Under the pieces are notes generated by a model. The model was given only the letters and a program-made list of their open reading frames with translations. It did no database searches and was not told the DNA's origin. 64,000 nt of DNA from Chromohalobacter sarecensis (GTDB lineage: Bacteria; Pseudomonadota; Gammaproteobacteria; Pseudomonadales; Halomonadaceae): NCBI RefSeq assembly GCF_023061135.1, contig NZ_JAKGAN010000005.1, positions 240,490-304,489 of the forward strand, given 5' to 3'. Shown in pieces: positions 47,780-58,649 of the stretch (position 1 is its first letter; each line of letters opens with the position of its first letter). The position numbers and the translations under genes are program-made.

Positions 47780-48709
47780 TTAACCGAGTCCGGCGATCCG
47801 CCAGAGAATACCGAGATAAGGCGGAATGATCAGCGGCGCCGCCACGGTCGTCAGCAGCACCGCGATGGCGCCCTTGGCGGGACGGATGTTCAGTTCCATG
47901 GCGATGACCACGACATTGGCCGCCATGGGCACCACACCGAGCAATAGCAGTGCACCGGCCAGCGTCGACGAGATGCCTATTGTCGTTTGCAGAGCGAGCA
48001 CGAGGCCCAGCATCACCAAGGGCCACATCACGTAGCGCGCGGCGATGCTGGCACCCAGAAAGCGGACATCGAACGCGCGCATCGAGACGCCGCCCAGCGT
48101 CATGCCGATGATCATCATGCCAAGCACGGTATAGCTGGCGCGGAAGTAGTCGAGTCCTTCGATCACGGCGCCGGGCACCGACCAGGGCAGACGCGAGGCG
48201 ACCAGCGCTGCCAGAAAGGCGTAGAGCAACGGCAGGCGGACGATTTTGCCGAGGCTCTCGCGGACCGAGAATTGCCCCCGGGCGCTGATGTAAAACCCCA
48301 CGCTGAATTCGAACAGCGTGACGCCCAGCAAACAGAACAGGTAAGCGGCGACGCCTTCCGGCGGGAGCAGCGCCATGGCGAGGGGTAGCCCGAAGTAGCC
48401 GGTGTTGCCGGTGCCGGCGGAAAACGCCAGCAGCGCGGCTTCCTGTGGGGCGAAGTAACGCCGCACGATGGCGTGAGTCGCCAGACACAGAACGCTGGCT
48501 AGTGCGAACATGCCCGCCGTCAGACCCAGCAAGGCGGGTGAGGGCTCGCCCAGATAGAGTCCGCGAAAGAACGTCAGCGGCGCGATGAGATAGATCAATA
48601 GCGTGGCGATGGGGCGCGGGTCGACGACGAGACGCCGCGCGCAGAGCCAGCCCAGTGCCACGAAGATCAGCAGCATCCACAGCGGTTGTGAAAGATCGAC
48701 TTGGGACAT
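47780..48709 (-). CDS. AEC-family (auxin efflux carrier-like) transporter
   Basis: 309 aa, about 10 hydrophobic helices in two halves of five. AFSAGTGNTGYFGLPLAMALL in the middle and the PMAANVVVIAMELN segment near the C-terminus match AEC permeases, some of which carry malate, malonate or amino acids. AGGAAG precedes the ATG at 48709. It converges with the AraC gene. Substrate unknown. Confidence 0.85.
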   Translation of the reverse strand: MSQVDLSQPLWMLLIFVALGWLCARRLVVDPRPIATLLIYLIAPLTFFRGLYLGEPSPALLGLTAGMFALASVLCLATHAIVRRYFAPQEAALLAFSAGTGNTGYFGLPLAMALLPPEGVAAYLFCLLGVTLFEFSVGFYISARGQFSVRESLGKIVRLPLLYAFLAALVASRLPWSVPGAVIEGLDYFRASYTVLGMMIIGMTLGGVSMRAFDVRFLGASIAARYVMWPLVMLGLVLALQTTIGISSTLAGALLLLGVVPMAANVVVIAMELNIRPAKGAIAVLLTTVAAPLIIPPYLGILWRIAGLG

Positions 48710-48846
48710 GCACACTTCCTGATGATGAGCCTACATGATGCCCGTTATGCGACTTGTTGGGCAGCCCCGGGGTCAGGATTCTACAAGTTTGTGTGCCGCA
48801 CGCGTGGCAACCTGGACGGACGTTCGCATCTGCAAGGGGAGTCATC

Positions 48847-49743
48847 ATGTCGATCGAGGATTCCGCGTCTCGTCGGGCCACGCTGATCGGCGCCACCACT
48901 GTGCTCAACTGGGCCTTGTTGGCGGCGTTGACGCAATTGGCAGGCCCCGTGCCGCCGTTTCTGCTCACTGCGCTGGCGTTCGGTCTGGCCTTCGTGTGCT
49001 TCATGGTCTGGCTGCGTGTGCGTGGCGAGTCGCTGCGCGCACCGCTGCGTCAGCCGCCGCGTGTCTGGGCGCTGGGTGTCGGCGGACTCTTCGGTTACCA
49101 CGCCCTGTACTTCGTCGCCCAGCAGAATGCACCGCCGGCCAATGCCGGATTGATCAGCTATCTGTGGCCGCTTTTGATCGTGTTGTTCGTGGCGCTGCTG
49201 CCCGGCGAGCGACTGCGTGCGCGCCACGTCGTGGGGGCGTTGTTGGGCTTCGTGGGCGCCGCCTTGCTGGTGGGCGGTGATGTCAGCGCCTCGGGTAGCA
49301 CCTTGGGGTATGTCGCGGCGTTTGCCTGTGCCTTCCTGTGGAGTGGCTATTCGGTACTTTCGCGCGCCAATCGCGCGGTGCCCACGGCGGCCGTGGGGGG
49401 CTTTTGCCTGGCGACGGCGATACTGGCGGCGTTATGTCACTGGTTGTTCGAGCCCGCGCGCTGGCCGCAGGGCATCGAGTGGCTGGGCGTGATCGGCCTG
49501 GGGCTCGGTCCGGTGGGCAGCGCCTTCTTTACGTGGGACGTGGGTGTGAAACATGGCGACCTGCGCTTGCTGGGGTTGCTGGCCTATTTCACGCCGCTGT
49601 TGTCCACCTTGGTGCTGATCGCCACCGGCTATGCCTCGGCGACGGCTTGGCTGGTATTGGCGGCGGCCCTGATCACGCTGGGCATGCTCATCGGCAGTGG
49701 CTGGTTACGTGCGCCGCGACGCGGCAAAGGATCGACGGATTGA
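48847..49743 (+). CDS. EamA/DMT-family permease
   Basis: 298 aa with 10 predicted helices in two EamA repeats (about 8-135 and 150-290). LISYLWPLLIVLFVALLPGE and the GYHALYFVAQQNAPPANA stretch are typical of DMT exporters of small metabolites. AAGGGGAG precedes the ATG at 48847. It stands alone; substrate unknown. Confidence 0.85.
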   Translation: MSIEDSASRRATLIGATTVLNWALLAALTQLAGPVPPFLLTALAFGLAFVCFMVWLRVRGESLRAPLRQPPRVWALGVGGLFGYHALYFVAQQNAPPANAGLISYLWPLLIVLFVALLPGERLRARHVVGALLGFVGAALLVGGDVSASGSTLGYVAAFACAFLWSGYSVLSRANRAVPTAAVGGFCLATAILAALCHWLFEPARWPQGIEWLGVIGLGLGPVGSAFFTWDVGVKHGDLRLLGLLAYFTPLLSTLVLIATGYASATAWLVLAAALITLGMLIGSGWLRAPRRGKGSTD

Positions 49744-49800
49744 CCCTGAAGTCCACTCCAGACATTACACTGGTGGAAAGTTAGCCAGAGGCACGACGGT

Positions 49801-50805
<1,005 letters not shown>

Positions 50806-50962
50806 GACGCCGGCAGCGGGGCATCGGACACCATGACCCGGATTAATGCCGAGCCGCGAAACTTTCATTGGTCAGCGCAGACGGGGATCGGCAGAATGCG
50901 CGGCATCGAATACGAACGTGACCCGATGTCGGTCACGCCATGTCATGAAGAGGGTTGCATCG

Positions 50963-51811
50963 ATGAGTACTCGCGAACATCCGCTGGGGATCAGCTTCGA
51001 ATTCTTTCCGCCCAATACCGAGGCGGGGCGGGAAAAGCTGAAAGGCGTGCGTGACACGCTCGCCGAGCGGCGTCCGCGTTTCTTCTCGGTGACCTACGGC
51101 GCCGGCGGCTCGACCCAGGCGCGAACCTTCGAGACCGTCAAGACGGTACGCCAGTGCGGCATCGATACCGCGCCGCACCTGTCCTGCATCGGCAGCGACA
51201 AGGGCGAATTGCGCGAGCGCCTGGCGAGTTTCCGTGAGGCGGGCATCACCAACCTGGTCGCGCTGCGTGGCGACCTGCCCTCGGGCATGGGGGGCATGGG
51301 CGAGTTGCGTTACGCCAACGAGCTGGTCGAGTTCATCCGTGAGGAAACCGGCGATCATTTCCAGATCGCCGTGGCGGCGTATCCCGAGGCACATCCCCAG
51401 GCGCCCAGTTACGAGCACGATCTGCAAAATTTCGTGCGCAAGATGCGGGCGGGTGCCGATCTCGCCATCACGCAGTACTTCTTCAGCGCCGACGCCTATT
51501 TCCATTTCCTCGAGCGGGCCCGCGCGTTGGGGGTCGAGGCGCCGATCGTGCCGGGCATCATGCCGATCAGCAATTACACCAAGCTGGCGCGGTTCTCGGA
51601 CGCCTGCGGGGCGGACATCCCGCGCTGGATCCGCAAGCAGCTCGAGGCCTACGGCGACGATAGCGAAAGCATCCAGGCCTTCGGCGAGGAGGTGGTATCG
51701 AATCTTTGTCAGCGCCTGCTCGATGGCGGGGCGCCGGGGCTGCACTTCTATACGCTTAACCAGGCGACGCCGGCGCTGCGAGTACTCGATAACCTGCGTT
51801 GCGATGGCTGA
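50963..51811 (+). CDS. metF: 5,10-methylenetetrahydrofolate reductase
   Basis: 282 aa FAD TIM barrel. It reduces methylene-THF to methyl-THF for methionine synthesis. FEFFPPNTEAGREKL carries the catalytic Glu, and FSVTYGAGGSTQ, ALRGDLP and the C-terminal PGLHFYTLNQA are MetF signatures. The ATG at 50963 gives the standard N-terminus; the open frame continues to 50846. The 157 bp before it contain no gene and no recognised riboswitch. It is functionally linked to metK, although they are not adjacent. Confidence 0.96.
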   Translation: MSTREHPLGISFEFFPPNTEAGREKLKGVRDTLAERRPRFFSVTYGAGGSTQARTFETVKTVRQCGIDTAPHLSCIGSDKGELRERLASFREAGITNLVALRGDLPSGMGGMGELRYANELVEFIREETGDHFQIAVAAYPEAHPQAPSYEHDLQNFVRKMRAGADLAITQYFFSADAYFHFLERARALGVEAPIVPGIMPISNYTKLARFSDACGADIPRWIRKQLEAYGDDSESIQAFGEEVVSNLCQRLLDGGAPGLHFYTLNQATPALRVLDNLRCDG

Positions 51812-51883
51812 TGGTTGGCGTCTGGTGTGCTCTTCGTCTAGCCTGGGAAGAGTAGACGTCTCACCCATGGATAGGAGAAAGGC

Positions 51884-52414
51884 ATGCTACGTACCCCTCG
51901 TATTGCGCTCGGTATCGGCAGTGCCCTGTTGATGCTGGGAAGTGCCCAGGCAGCGGAACATGATATCGAGATGCATCAGGTCAATGCCCAGGGCACTGGC
52001 GACAGCATGGGCAGCGTGACTCTCGAGGACACCGATCACGGCCTGTTGCTGACACCAGATCTCTCGGATCTCGAACCGGGTATGCACGGCTTTCACGTGC
52101 ACATGAATCCGAGTTGCCAACCGTCGGAGCAAGATGGTGAAACGGTGCCGGGCGGCGCCGCGGGCGGTCATTACGACCCCGAAGACACGGGCACGCACCA
52201 AGGGCCCTATGCGGACGGACATCTCGGCGATTTGCCGGTGTTGATGGTCGATAAAGACGGCAACGCCACGACGCCGGTGTTGGCACCGCGTCTTGAAGCC
52301 TCCGATCTGGATGGCCGCGCCTTGATGATTCATGCCGATGGCGACAACTACTCCGACGAGCCCAAGCTGGGCGGTGGCGGCAAACGCGTCGCGTGCGGCA
52401 CCTTGTCCGATTGA
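51884..52414 (+). CDS. sodC: Periplasmic Cu/Zn superoxide dismutase
   Basis: 176 aa. A signal peptide (residues 1-23, ending AQA-AE) targets the periplasm. Copper ligands are in HGFHVHMN, zinc ligands in GGHYDPEDTGTHQGPYADGHLGD, and the disulfide cysteines are in NPSC and KRVACGTL. It dismutates superoxide. AGGAG lies 7 bp before the ATG. It is monocistronic with a clear terminator. Confidence 0.96.
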   Translation: MLRTPRIALGIGSALLMLGSAQAAEHDIEMHQVNAQGTGDSMGSVTLEDTDHGLLLTPDLSDLEPGMHGFHVHMNPSCQPSEQDGETVPGGAAGGHYDPEDTGTHQGPYADGHLGDLPVLMVDKDGNATTPVLAPRLEASDLDGRALMIHADGDNYSDEPKLGGGGKRVACGTLSD

Positions 52415-52441
52415 TCGCGCTTTAGGCGATGGCAGGTAACG

Positions 52442-52468
52442 AAAAGGCTCCCCAGCGGGAGCCTTTTT
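52442..52468 (+). terminator. Rho-independent terminator after sodC
   Basis: Stem AAAAGGCTCCC / GGGAGCCTTTTT with loop CAGC (52453-52456), ending in five T. The A/T ends make it usable from both sides, including by the converging yheV. Confidence 0.92.
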
Positions 52469-52513
52469 CATGCGTCTTGCTTTATACCGTGGCGGTGCGG
52501 CGTGGTCCGGGAT

Positions 52514-52774
52514 TCAGTGTGTCTTGCCATCACTCGGATCGATCAGACGCACGGTCTGGATGTCGTCGGCCGTGTCGTCCTCGCGTGGCTGGTTGACGCG
52601 CGTGGCGATGTCTTCGGCGAAGCCATTCTCATCGATGGCCAGTTGCTCCAGGTAATCGCAGGACACGCATTCGCGATAGCGGATGCCGTTCTGCTCCCAG
52701 GCACGGATGCGATCCATGGCCGCGCAGCGCGGGCAGATGGCGCCGGCGATGAAACGCTTGGGGGTGGCCGTCAT
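52514..52774 (-). CDS. YheV-family zinc-ribbon protein
   Basis: 86 aa. Two C-x-x-C pairs, CPRC (about residues 14-17) and CVSC (36-39), form a probable zinc ribbon; the middle DRIRAWEQNGIRYRECVSC is the family pattern. It lies 80 bp downstream of prlC on the same strand, the association known for this family in gammaproteobacteria. AGAGGA precedes the ATG. Function unknown. Confidence 0.83.
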   Translation of the reverse strand: MTATPKRFIAGAICPRCAAMDRIRAWEQNGIRYRECVSCDYLEQLAIDENGFAEDIATRVNQPREDDTADDIQTVRLIDPSDGKTH

Positions 52775-52795
52775 CTTGGAGTCCTCTCACGATGG

Positions 52796-52818
52796 CAACC
52801 GGGCACGTGGCCCGGTTG
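52796..52818 (-). terminator. Hairpin between prlC and the yheV-like gene
   Basis: Perfect 9-bp stem CAACCGGGC (52796-52804) / GCCCGGTTG (52810-52818). There is no T run on the minus strand, so it is more likely a partial attenuator or mRNA-stabilising hairpin within the operon. Confidence 0.45.
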
Positions 52819-52854
52819 GAAAGAATTGCAAAAGCGTAATTGCAAAAGACGGTA

Positions 52855-54906
52855 TCAGGCCGCGTCGGCATTCTCGATGCCGGAGTGGCGAAGCAGCGCT
52901 TCGATGCTGGGCGCGCGGCCGCGAAAGGCGCTGAACAGCACGGCGGCGTCGCGCGAACCACCGCGCTCGAGAATTTCCTGACGGAAACGCTTGCCCGTCG
53001 CGGCATCGAAGATGCCGGCGTCTTCGAAGGCGCTATAGGCATCCGCCGAGAGCACCTCCGCCCACTTGTAGCTGTAATAGCCTGCCGCGTAGCCGCCGGC
53101 GAAGATGTGTCCGAAGCCGTTCTGGAAACGGTTGAAATCGACACGAGGCGTGACGGTGGTCTTGTCACGCACGTCGTCGAGCAGGGACTGGATCTGGCCG
53201 GCATCGGGTGCTTCGAGTTCATGGTGCAGGCGGAAGTCGAACAGTGACAACTCGAGTTGGCGCGTCATGCCCATGGCCGACTGGAAGTTGCGCGCGGCTT
53301 GCAACTTGTCGAGCAGGGCGTCGGGCAGTTTCTCGCCGGTATCGACATGCGCGGCGATCATGTCCAGCCCCTCGCGCTCCCAGCAGAAGTTCTCCATGAA
53401 CTGGCTGGGGAGCTCGACCGCGTCCCAGGCGACGCCATTGATGCCGGAGACATCGGCGACGGTCTGGCGTGTCAGCATGTGATGCAGGCCGTGGCCGAAC
53501 TCGTGGAACAGCGTCAGCACCTCGTCATGGGTGAGTAGCGCCGGTTTGCCGCCCACGGGGCGCGTGAAGTTGCAGGTCAGGTAGGCGACCGGCAATTGCA
53601 GGCTGCCGTCCTCGCGGGTGCGGCGTACGCGGCACTCGTCCATCCAGGCGCCGCCGCGCTTGCCCTCGCGGGCGTACAGATCGAGATAGAAGCCGGCGAT
53701 CGGTGTGTCGCCGTCGAGAATCTCGAAATAGCGCACGTCCGAATGATAACGCGGCACGTCGTCGCGCTCGGCGAAGCGGATGCCGTAGAGCGTGCCGGTC
53801 ACCCGGAACAGCCCCTCGATGACCTTGGGGGCCGGGAAATAGGGGCGCAGCTGTTCTTGCGAGATGGCGTAGCGCGCTTCGCGGAGCTTCTCGCTGGCGT
53901 AGCCGACATCCCAGGGCGCGAGCGATTCGAGCCCCAGCGATTCATGGGCGAAGGCTTCGAGTTCGTTGAATTCGCGCTGGGCCTGGGGGTGCGCGCGTTC
54001 GGCCAGATCGTCGAGGAAGCCCAGCACCTGTTCGGGCGAGTCGGCCATCTTGGTGGCCAGTGAATAATCGGCATAGGTGGCAAACCCGAGCAGTTCGGCC
54101 AGCTCGCGGCGCAACCGTAAGCTTTCCTCGATGATCGGCGCGTTGTCGAAGCGACCGGCATCCGGGCCCTTGTCCGAGGCGCGGGTCACGAAGGCGGTAT
54201 AGACTTCTTCGCGTAACGCGCGGTCGTCGGCGAAGGAAAGCACTGGGAAGAAGCTCGGGAAGTCGAGCGTGATGCGATACCCCTCGACGCCCTTGGCCTC
54301 GGCGTTGGCCTTGAGCGTGGCCAGTGCGCTTTCCGGCAGACCGGCCAGACGCGAGTCGTCGGGCAAATCCTTGTGCCATGCCTGGGTGGCGTCGAGCACA
54401 TGGTTGGAGAAGGTGTTGGCCAGTTCCGACAAGCGCGCCTGAATCTCGCCGTAGCGGTGCTTCTTGTCCTCGGCTAGATCGACACCGGCGAGGCGGAAAT
54501 CACGCAGGGTATTGTCGATGGAGCGTTGCTGACCTTCCTCGAGGCGGGCGTACTCGTCGCTTTCCTTGAGGCGCGTGAAGGCGTCGAAGAGGCCTTGATG
54601 CTGGCCCAGCCAAGTATTGTAGTCGGAAAGCATGGCGAGACACGCTTGATAGGCGTCGCGCAGCGCGTCGTTGTTCATGGTGGAATTGAGGTGCGACACC
54701 GGCGACCAGGCCTGCGAGAGGCGGTCGTTGAGGGCCTCGAGCGGCGCTGCGAGGTTTTCCCAACTGACTTGCGTCTGGTTGGCGAGGGCCTCGATGTCAC
54801 GGCGATTCTCCGCCAGAAGCTGCTCGATAGCCGGCACCACATGCTCGGGCTGGATGTCATCGAACGGCGGTAGGGCATGCGATTCGAGCAAGGGGTTGCG
54901 TGACAT
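52855..54906 (-). CDS. prlC: Oligopeptidase A (M3 metallopeptidase)
   Basis: 683 aa, usual length for PrlC. This cytoplasmic zinc endopeptidase degrades short peptides, including cleaved signal peptides. The zinc motif H-E-F-G-H in LFHEFGHGLHHML and a downstream Glu in GINGVAWDAVELPSQFME define it. The start MSRNPLLESH is chosen over an upstream start at 54939 because GAGGTG lies just before it. A yheV-like gene follows. Confidence 0.95.
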   Translation of the reverse strand: MSRNPLLESHALPPFDDIQPEHVVPAIEQLLAENRRDIEALANQTQVSWENLAAPLEALNDRLSQAWSPVSHLNSTMNNDALRDAYQACLAMLSDYNTWLGQHQGLFDAFTRLKESDEYARLEEGQQRSIDNTLRDFRLAGVDLAEDKKHRYGEIQARLSELANTFSNHVLDATQAWHKDLPDDSRLAGLPESALATLKANAEAKGVEGYRITLDFPSFFPVLSFADDRALREEVYTAFVTRASDKGPDAGRFDNAPIIEESLRLRRELAELLGFATYADYSLATKMADSPEQVLGFLDDLAERAHPQAQREFNELEAFAHESLGLESLAPWDVGYASEKLREARYAISQEQLRPYFPAPKVIEGLFRVTGTLYGIRFAERDDVPRYHSDVRYFEILDGDTPIAGFYLDLYAREGKRGGAWMDECRVRRTREDGSLQLPVAYLTCNFTRPVGGKPALLTHDEVLTLFHEFGHGLHHMLTRQTVADVSGINGVAWDAVELPSQFMENFCWEREGLDMIAAHVDTGEKLPDALLDKLQAARNFQSAMGMTRQLELSLFDFRLHHELEAPDAGQIQSLLDDVRDKTTVTPRVDFNRFQNGFGHIFAGGYAAGYYSYKWAEVLSADAYSAFEDAGIFDAATGKRFRQEILERGGSRDAAVLFSAFRGRAPSIEALLRHSGIENADAA

Positions 54907-55060
54907 GGGCACCTCGATATGAACGTGTGGATGAAGCATAAATGGGGGTGGGCCCGGCTGCTTTCAATGTCGGCGCAATTGGCCGCCAACCGCGCGCCTG
55001 CTAGGCTTGGCGCTTGTGGCGCCGTGTGGGGCGCCAGATCATAATCAAGGGTACAACGCC

Positions 55061-56401
55061 ATGAGTGAAACGCTGGAACGCTGGGGGTCGCGACGTGCTT
55101 TCATTCTCGCGGTGACCGGGGCGGCTGTGGGCCTGGGCAATATCTGGCGCTTTCCCTACATGACGGGCGAAAACGGCGGGGCGGCATTCCTGTTGCTATA
55201 TGTGGTGTTCGTGCTGGTCCTGGGACTGCCGATCATGATGGCCGAGATCCTCGTGGGGCGTGCCGGACGACGCGGGCCGATACATGCCCTGGCGCATCTG
55301 GCGCGTCAGGCGGGGGTGTCGCCGCATTGGCGCTGGCTGGGGCTGTTCGGCGCGGTGACGGTGTTCTTCATTCTATCGTTCTATTCGGTGGTCTCGGGAT
55401 GGTCGATCGAGTATCTGATCGAGTCGGTCAACGGCAACTTCAGCGGCCGCACGCCGGACGAGATCGGCGCCAGTTTCGATGCGTTCCTCGCCGATCCGCT
55501 GCGCATGACGTTCAACCATACGTTGTTCATATTGCTGACCATGTCGGTAGTTGCTGCGGGTATTTCCGGTGGCCTGGAACGGCTCAATAACCTCTTGATG
55601 CCGCTACTCTACATTCTGCTGGTGGTGCTGGTCGGTTATGCCGTGACCACTGACGGTTTCGGCACCGCGATGGCGTGGCTGTTCACGCCCGATCTCGAGG
55701 CAATCACCTTGAGCGTGGTGCTCAATGCCATGGGCCACGCCTTCTTTACCCTGGCGGTAGGCGCCTGCGCGCTGATGGCCTATGGGGCTTATATGCCCGA
55801 TCACCAGAGCTTGCCGCGCGCCGTGGTGGCGGTGGCGGTAATGGATGTCGCTGTGGCGCTGCTGGCGGGGATCGCGATTTTCTCGGTGGTGTTCTCTCAG
55901 GGGATGGATCCTGCCGAGGGGCCGGGATTGATGTTCGTGACCCTGCCCATCGCCTTCTCGGACCTGCCGGGCGGGCCGTTGTGGCTGAGCGTTTTCTTCC
56001 TGTTGTTGCTGCTGGCGACTTGGACCTCGTCGATCAACCTGGCCGAGCCGTTGGTGGCGATCTTCACCGATGCCGGTCTCAAGCGTGGCAAGGCGGCGGC
56101 GTTGATCGGCTCCTTGGTGTGGTTGGTCGGCTTGCTGTCAGTGTTCTCATTCTCGAGTCTGTCGGAGGTGACATGGCTGGCGGGCATGAATTTCTTCGAG
56201 CTGGTGACGACCGTGCCACTGGAGTTCTTTCTGCCCATCGGCGGGTTGTTGATCGCTATCTTCGCTGCCTGGGTCATGCCGGCGAGCACGGCCATGCGGG
56301 CGCTGGATGCAGGGCCTGGCGGATTTCGGCTGTGGCGTGGGTTGGTGCGTTACGTGTCGATCCCTTTGGTCGTTATCGTGCTGTTGTCGGCGCTATGGTG
56401 A
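55061..56401 (+). CDS. Neurotransmitter:sodium symporter family transporter
   Basis: 446 aa with about 11-12 helices. The N-terminal helix 1 motif GLGNIWRFPYMTGENGGAAF holds the unwound Na+/substrate site typical of LeuT-like NSS carriers. The substrate is most likely an amino acid or related amine, imported with Na+. AAGGG lies upstream of the ATG; a longer frame to 55007 lacks support. It is 55 bp before the gamma-carbonic-anhydrase-like gene. Confidence 0.9.
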   Translation: MSETLERWGSRRAFILAVTGAAVGLGNIWRFPYMTGENGGAAFLLLYVVFVLVLGLPIMMAEILVGRAGRRGPIHALAHLARQAGVSPHWRWLGLFGAVTVFFILSFYSVVSGWSIEYLIESVNGNFSGRTPDEIGASFDAFLADPLRMTFNHTLFILLTMSVVAAGISGGLERLNNLLMPLLYILLVVLVGYAVTTDGFGTAMAWLFTPDLEAITLSVVLNAMGHAFFTLAVGACALMAYGAYMPDHQSLPRAVVAVAVMDVAVALLAGIAIFSVVFSQGMDPAEGPGLMFVTLPIAFSDLPGGPLWLSVFFLLLLLATWTSSINLAEPLVAIFTDAGLKRGKAAALIGSLVWLVGLLSVFSFSSLSEVTWLAGMNFFELVTTVPLEFFLPIGGLLIAIFAAWVMPASTAMRALDAGPGGFRLWRGLVRYVSIPLVVIVLLSALW

Positions 56402-56456
56402 TGCCCGCCGATCGTGAGTTGTTTGGCCACCACGCATTGAATAAAGGAGAGAGTGG

Positions 56457-56996
56457 ATGACACTACGGACGTTCAAAGGAACGACGCCGCGTCTGGGGGC
56501 GCGGGTCTATATCGACCCCATGTGTGTCGTGCTGGGCGATGTCACTTTGGGTGATGACTGCTCGGTATGGCCGATGACCGTGATTCGTGGCGATATGCAT
56601 CGTATCCGTATCGGCGCGCGGTGCAGCATTCAGGATGGCAGCGTGTTGCACATTACCCATGCCAGCGATTACAACCCCGAGGGCTATCCGTTGACGCTCG
56701 GCGACGATGTGACGGTGGGCCACAAGGCGCTGCTGCATGGTTGCACCATCGGTAGCCGCGTGCTGGTGGGCATGGGCGCCACGGTCATGGACGGCGTCGT
56801 CGTCGAGGACGAGGTGATCATCGCCGCCGGCGCATTGGTAACGCCGGGCAAGCACCTGGAAAGTGGATACGTCTATGCGGGCAATCCCGCGAAGCCGCTC
56901 AGGGCGCTCAAGGAGGCCGAGCGTGCGTTCTTCACCTATACGGCGGGGAATTACGTGAAACTCAAGGACGAGTACTTGGCTCAGCCACCCGTATAA
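56457..56996 (+). CDS. Gamma-carbonic anhydrase-like hexapeptide protein (YrdA family)
   Basis: 179 aa left-handed beta-helix. Hexapeptide repeats run from about residue 15 to 140. The metal histidines sit in VLHITH and VGHKALLHGC, and the C-terminal helix follows AGNPAKPLR. The family binds zinc or iron; carbonic anhydrase activity has been shown for only some members. AAAGGAGAG precedes the ATG. It may share a transcript with the upstream transporter. Confidence 0.9.
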   Translation: MTLRTFKGTTPRLGARVYIDPMCVVLGDVTLGDDCSVWPMTVIRGDMHRIRIGARCSIQDGSVLHITHASDYNPEGYPLTLGDDVTVGHKALLHGCTIGSRVLVGMGATVMDGVVVEDEVIIAAGALVTPGKHLESGYVYAGNPAKPLRALKEAERAFFTYTAGNYVKLKDEYLAQPPV

Positions 56997-57123
56997 TGAC
57001 ACGCCAGGAGTGCCAGGCTTACCCGAGGCGGTATTTTCTCGCTTAACGCATTGTTTTGTCTCGTCATGAAGCCCCATAATCTGGTTTTTCATCCAGTATT
57101 GTCGAGGGCGTCTCGGGCGGGCC

Positions 57124-57795
57124 ATGGCCAACTTTCGCACACATTTCGGCGTTGCCCTGGGCGGCGGCGCGTTGGCGGCCTATGCCGGCTGGCAGGCAAG
57201 CCTCTGGAGCTTCAACGAGGGCTGGCCCCTGGCAGTATTGACGGCGTTTGGCGGCATCCTGCCCGATATCGACTCCGATCATTCGTATGCCATTCGTCTG
57301 ATCTTTACTCTGTTGGCCGTCCTCGCAGTGATCGCCGGCGCGCTATGGCTGCAATCGCGCCTGGCGCCGGGGCCATTGGTGCTGGCATGTGGCGGTTTAT
57401 ATCTCGGCGTACGCTACTTGGCTGGCGCGATCTTCAAGCGCTTCACGGTGCATCGCGGCATCTGGCATTCGTTGCTGGCGAGTTTTCTTTGCGGCATGGG
57501 CACGGCGGCGATGAGTTTTCATCTGCTGGATCAGCCGGCACCGATGGCCTGGATCCAGGGCCTGGCATTGAGCGGAGGGGCGTTGATCCATCTGTTGCTC
57601 GACGAGTTGTACAGCGTCGACCTGGTTGGTTCACGGCTCAAACGTTCCTTCGGTACCGCCTTCAAACTCTTCGATTATCGCGAACCTGGCAACGCCGTTC
57701 TGTGGCTGCTGTTGGGCATTGCTCTGGCGCCGTGGCTGCCGCCCTGGGCCACGTTGCTGGAATTGGTGAGTCGCGGTGTGGCGCCCTGGTTGTGA
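57124..57795 (+). CDS. YdjM/DUF457-family membrane-bound metal-dependent hydrolase
   Basis: 223 aa with about five hydrophobic helices. Conserved metal-binding positions lie on loops: N-terminal THFG, GGILPDIDSDHS, HRGIWHS and HLLLDELYS. YdjM of E. coli is a LexA-controlled relative, but no LexA box was seen here. Enzyme activity is not established for the family. It converges with lldR with only 24 bp between the stops. Confidence 0.85.
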   Translation: MANFRTHFGVALGGGALAAYAGWQASLWSFNEGWPLAVLTAFGGILPDIDSDHSYAIRLIFTLLAVLAVIAGALWLQSRLAPGPLVLACGGLYLGVRYLAGAIFKRFTVHRGIWHSLLASFLCGMGTAAMSFHLLDQPAPMAWIQGLALSGGALIHLLLDELYSVDLVGSRLKRSFGTAFKLFDYREPGNAVLWLLLGIALAPWLPPWATLLELVSRGVAPWL

Positions 57796-57819
57796 TCTGG
57801 CGTGTCTGACGGGGCGACT

Positions 57820-58596
57820 TCAAGTAGGCGATTCGGGTAATCCCTGGGAGCGACGCTGGGCGCGTGTCTCGGCACGTTCGAGTTCGAGGAGTCCGTTCTC
57901 GACGAAGGCCAGATGTTCGTGGGCGCGTGCTTGTGCTTCGTCGGCGTTGCCGGCGAGGATACTCTCGAACAGCGCACGATGCTGGTCCATGAGGCGGTCG
58001 CGGGAGTCCGGCTTTTCGAACAGGTGGGCCAGGTTGGCGACGATGCTTTTTTCCAGCAGATGAAACAGGCCACGCATGGTGTGTAGCAGCAGGACGTTGT
58101 GGCCTGCCTCGGCGATGGCTAGATGAAAAGCCGCGTCGGCACGAGCCTCGCGCATGGGATCGCTGCTGCGATCAGGATGCCGATAACTGGCCTCGAGTTC
58201 CTCGAAGCGCGTTTGCAGCATGGCCTTGTCGGCGGGCGTGGAGCGCAAGGCGGCGTAATAGGCCGAGATGCCTTCCAGGGCGTCGCGGAATTCGAGTAAA
58301 TCGAGATTGAACTCACCGTGCCGCGTGAGCATTTCCAGGAGCGGATCGCTATAGCTGTTGCTGAGCTGCTCGGAAACGAAGGTGCCACCGCCCTGGCGGC
58401 TGGTGAGCAGGCCGCGTGCAGCGAGCTTCTGGATGGCCTCGCGCAGGGAAGGACGCGAAACACCGAAGTGCTCCGCCAGTTCACGCTCGGGAGGCAGTTT
58501 CTCCCCGGGCTTCAGGCTGCCTTCGAGCAGCATGGCCTCGAGCCGCTCGGTGATGACGTCGGCGAGACGCGGTTGTCTGAGGTGCTGTGGAGCCAT
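57820..58596 (-). CDS. lldR: FadR-subfamily GntR regulator, probable lactate regulator LldR
   Basis: 258 aa. The winged helix is at about residues 12-75 (ELAEHFGVSRPSLREAIQKL) and the FCD domain at about 90-235, with metal-binding-type histidines expected in its core. It diverges from lldD. The 549-bp gap holds two TGGT-N3-ACCA operators typical of LldR, which represses lactate genes until L-lactate binds. The regulators of pyruvate dehydrogenase (PdhR) are close relatives, but the gene context favours lactate. Confidence 0.88.
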   Translation of the reverse strand: MAPQHLRQPRLADVITERLEAMLLEGSLKPGEKLPPERELAEHFGVSRPSLREAIQKLAARGLLTSRQGGGTFVSEQLSNSYSDPLLEMLTRHGEFNLDLLEFRDALEGISAYYAALRSTPADKAMLQTRFEELEASYRHPDRSSDPMREARADAAFHLAIAEAGHNVLLLHTMRGLFHLLEKSIVANLAHLFEKPDSRDRLMDQHRALFESILAGNADEAQARAHEHLAFVENGLLELERAETRAQRRSQGLPESPT

Positions 58597-58649
58597 GGGC
58601 GTCGCTTGTTACTCGGTGGATGATGACGGGCATGAAGCCAGCTAATAAA

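Noticed and set aside
50806..50962. Possible SAH riboswitch before metF
   Set aside because: The segment does not show the expected conserved core and metF is not with ahcY; no clear structure was seen.
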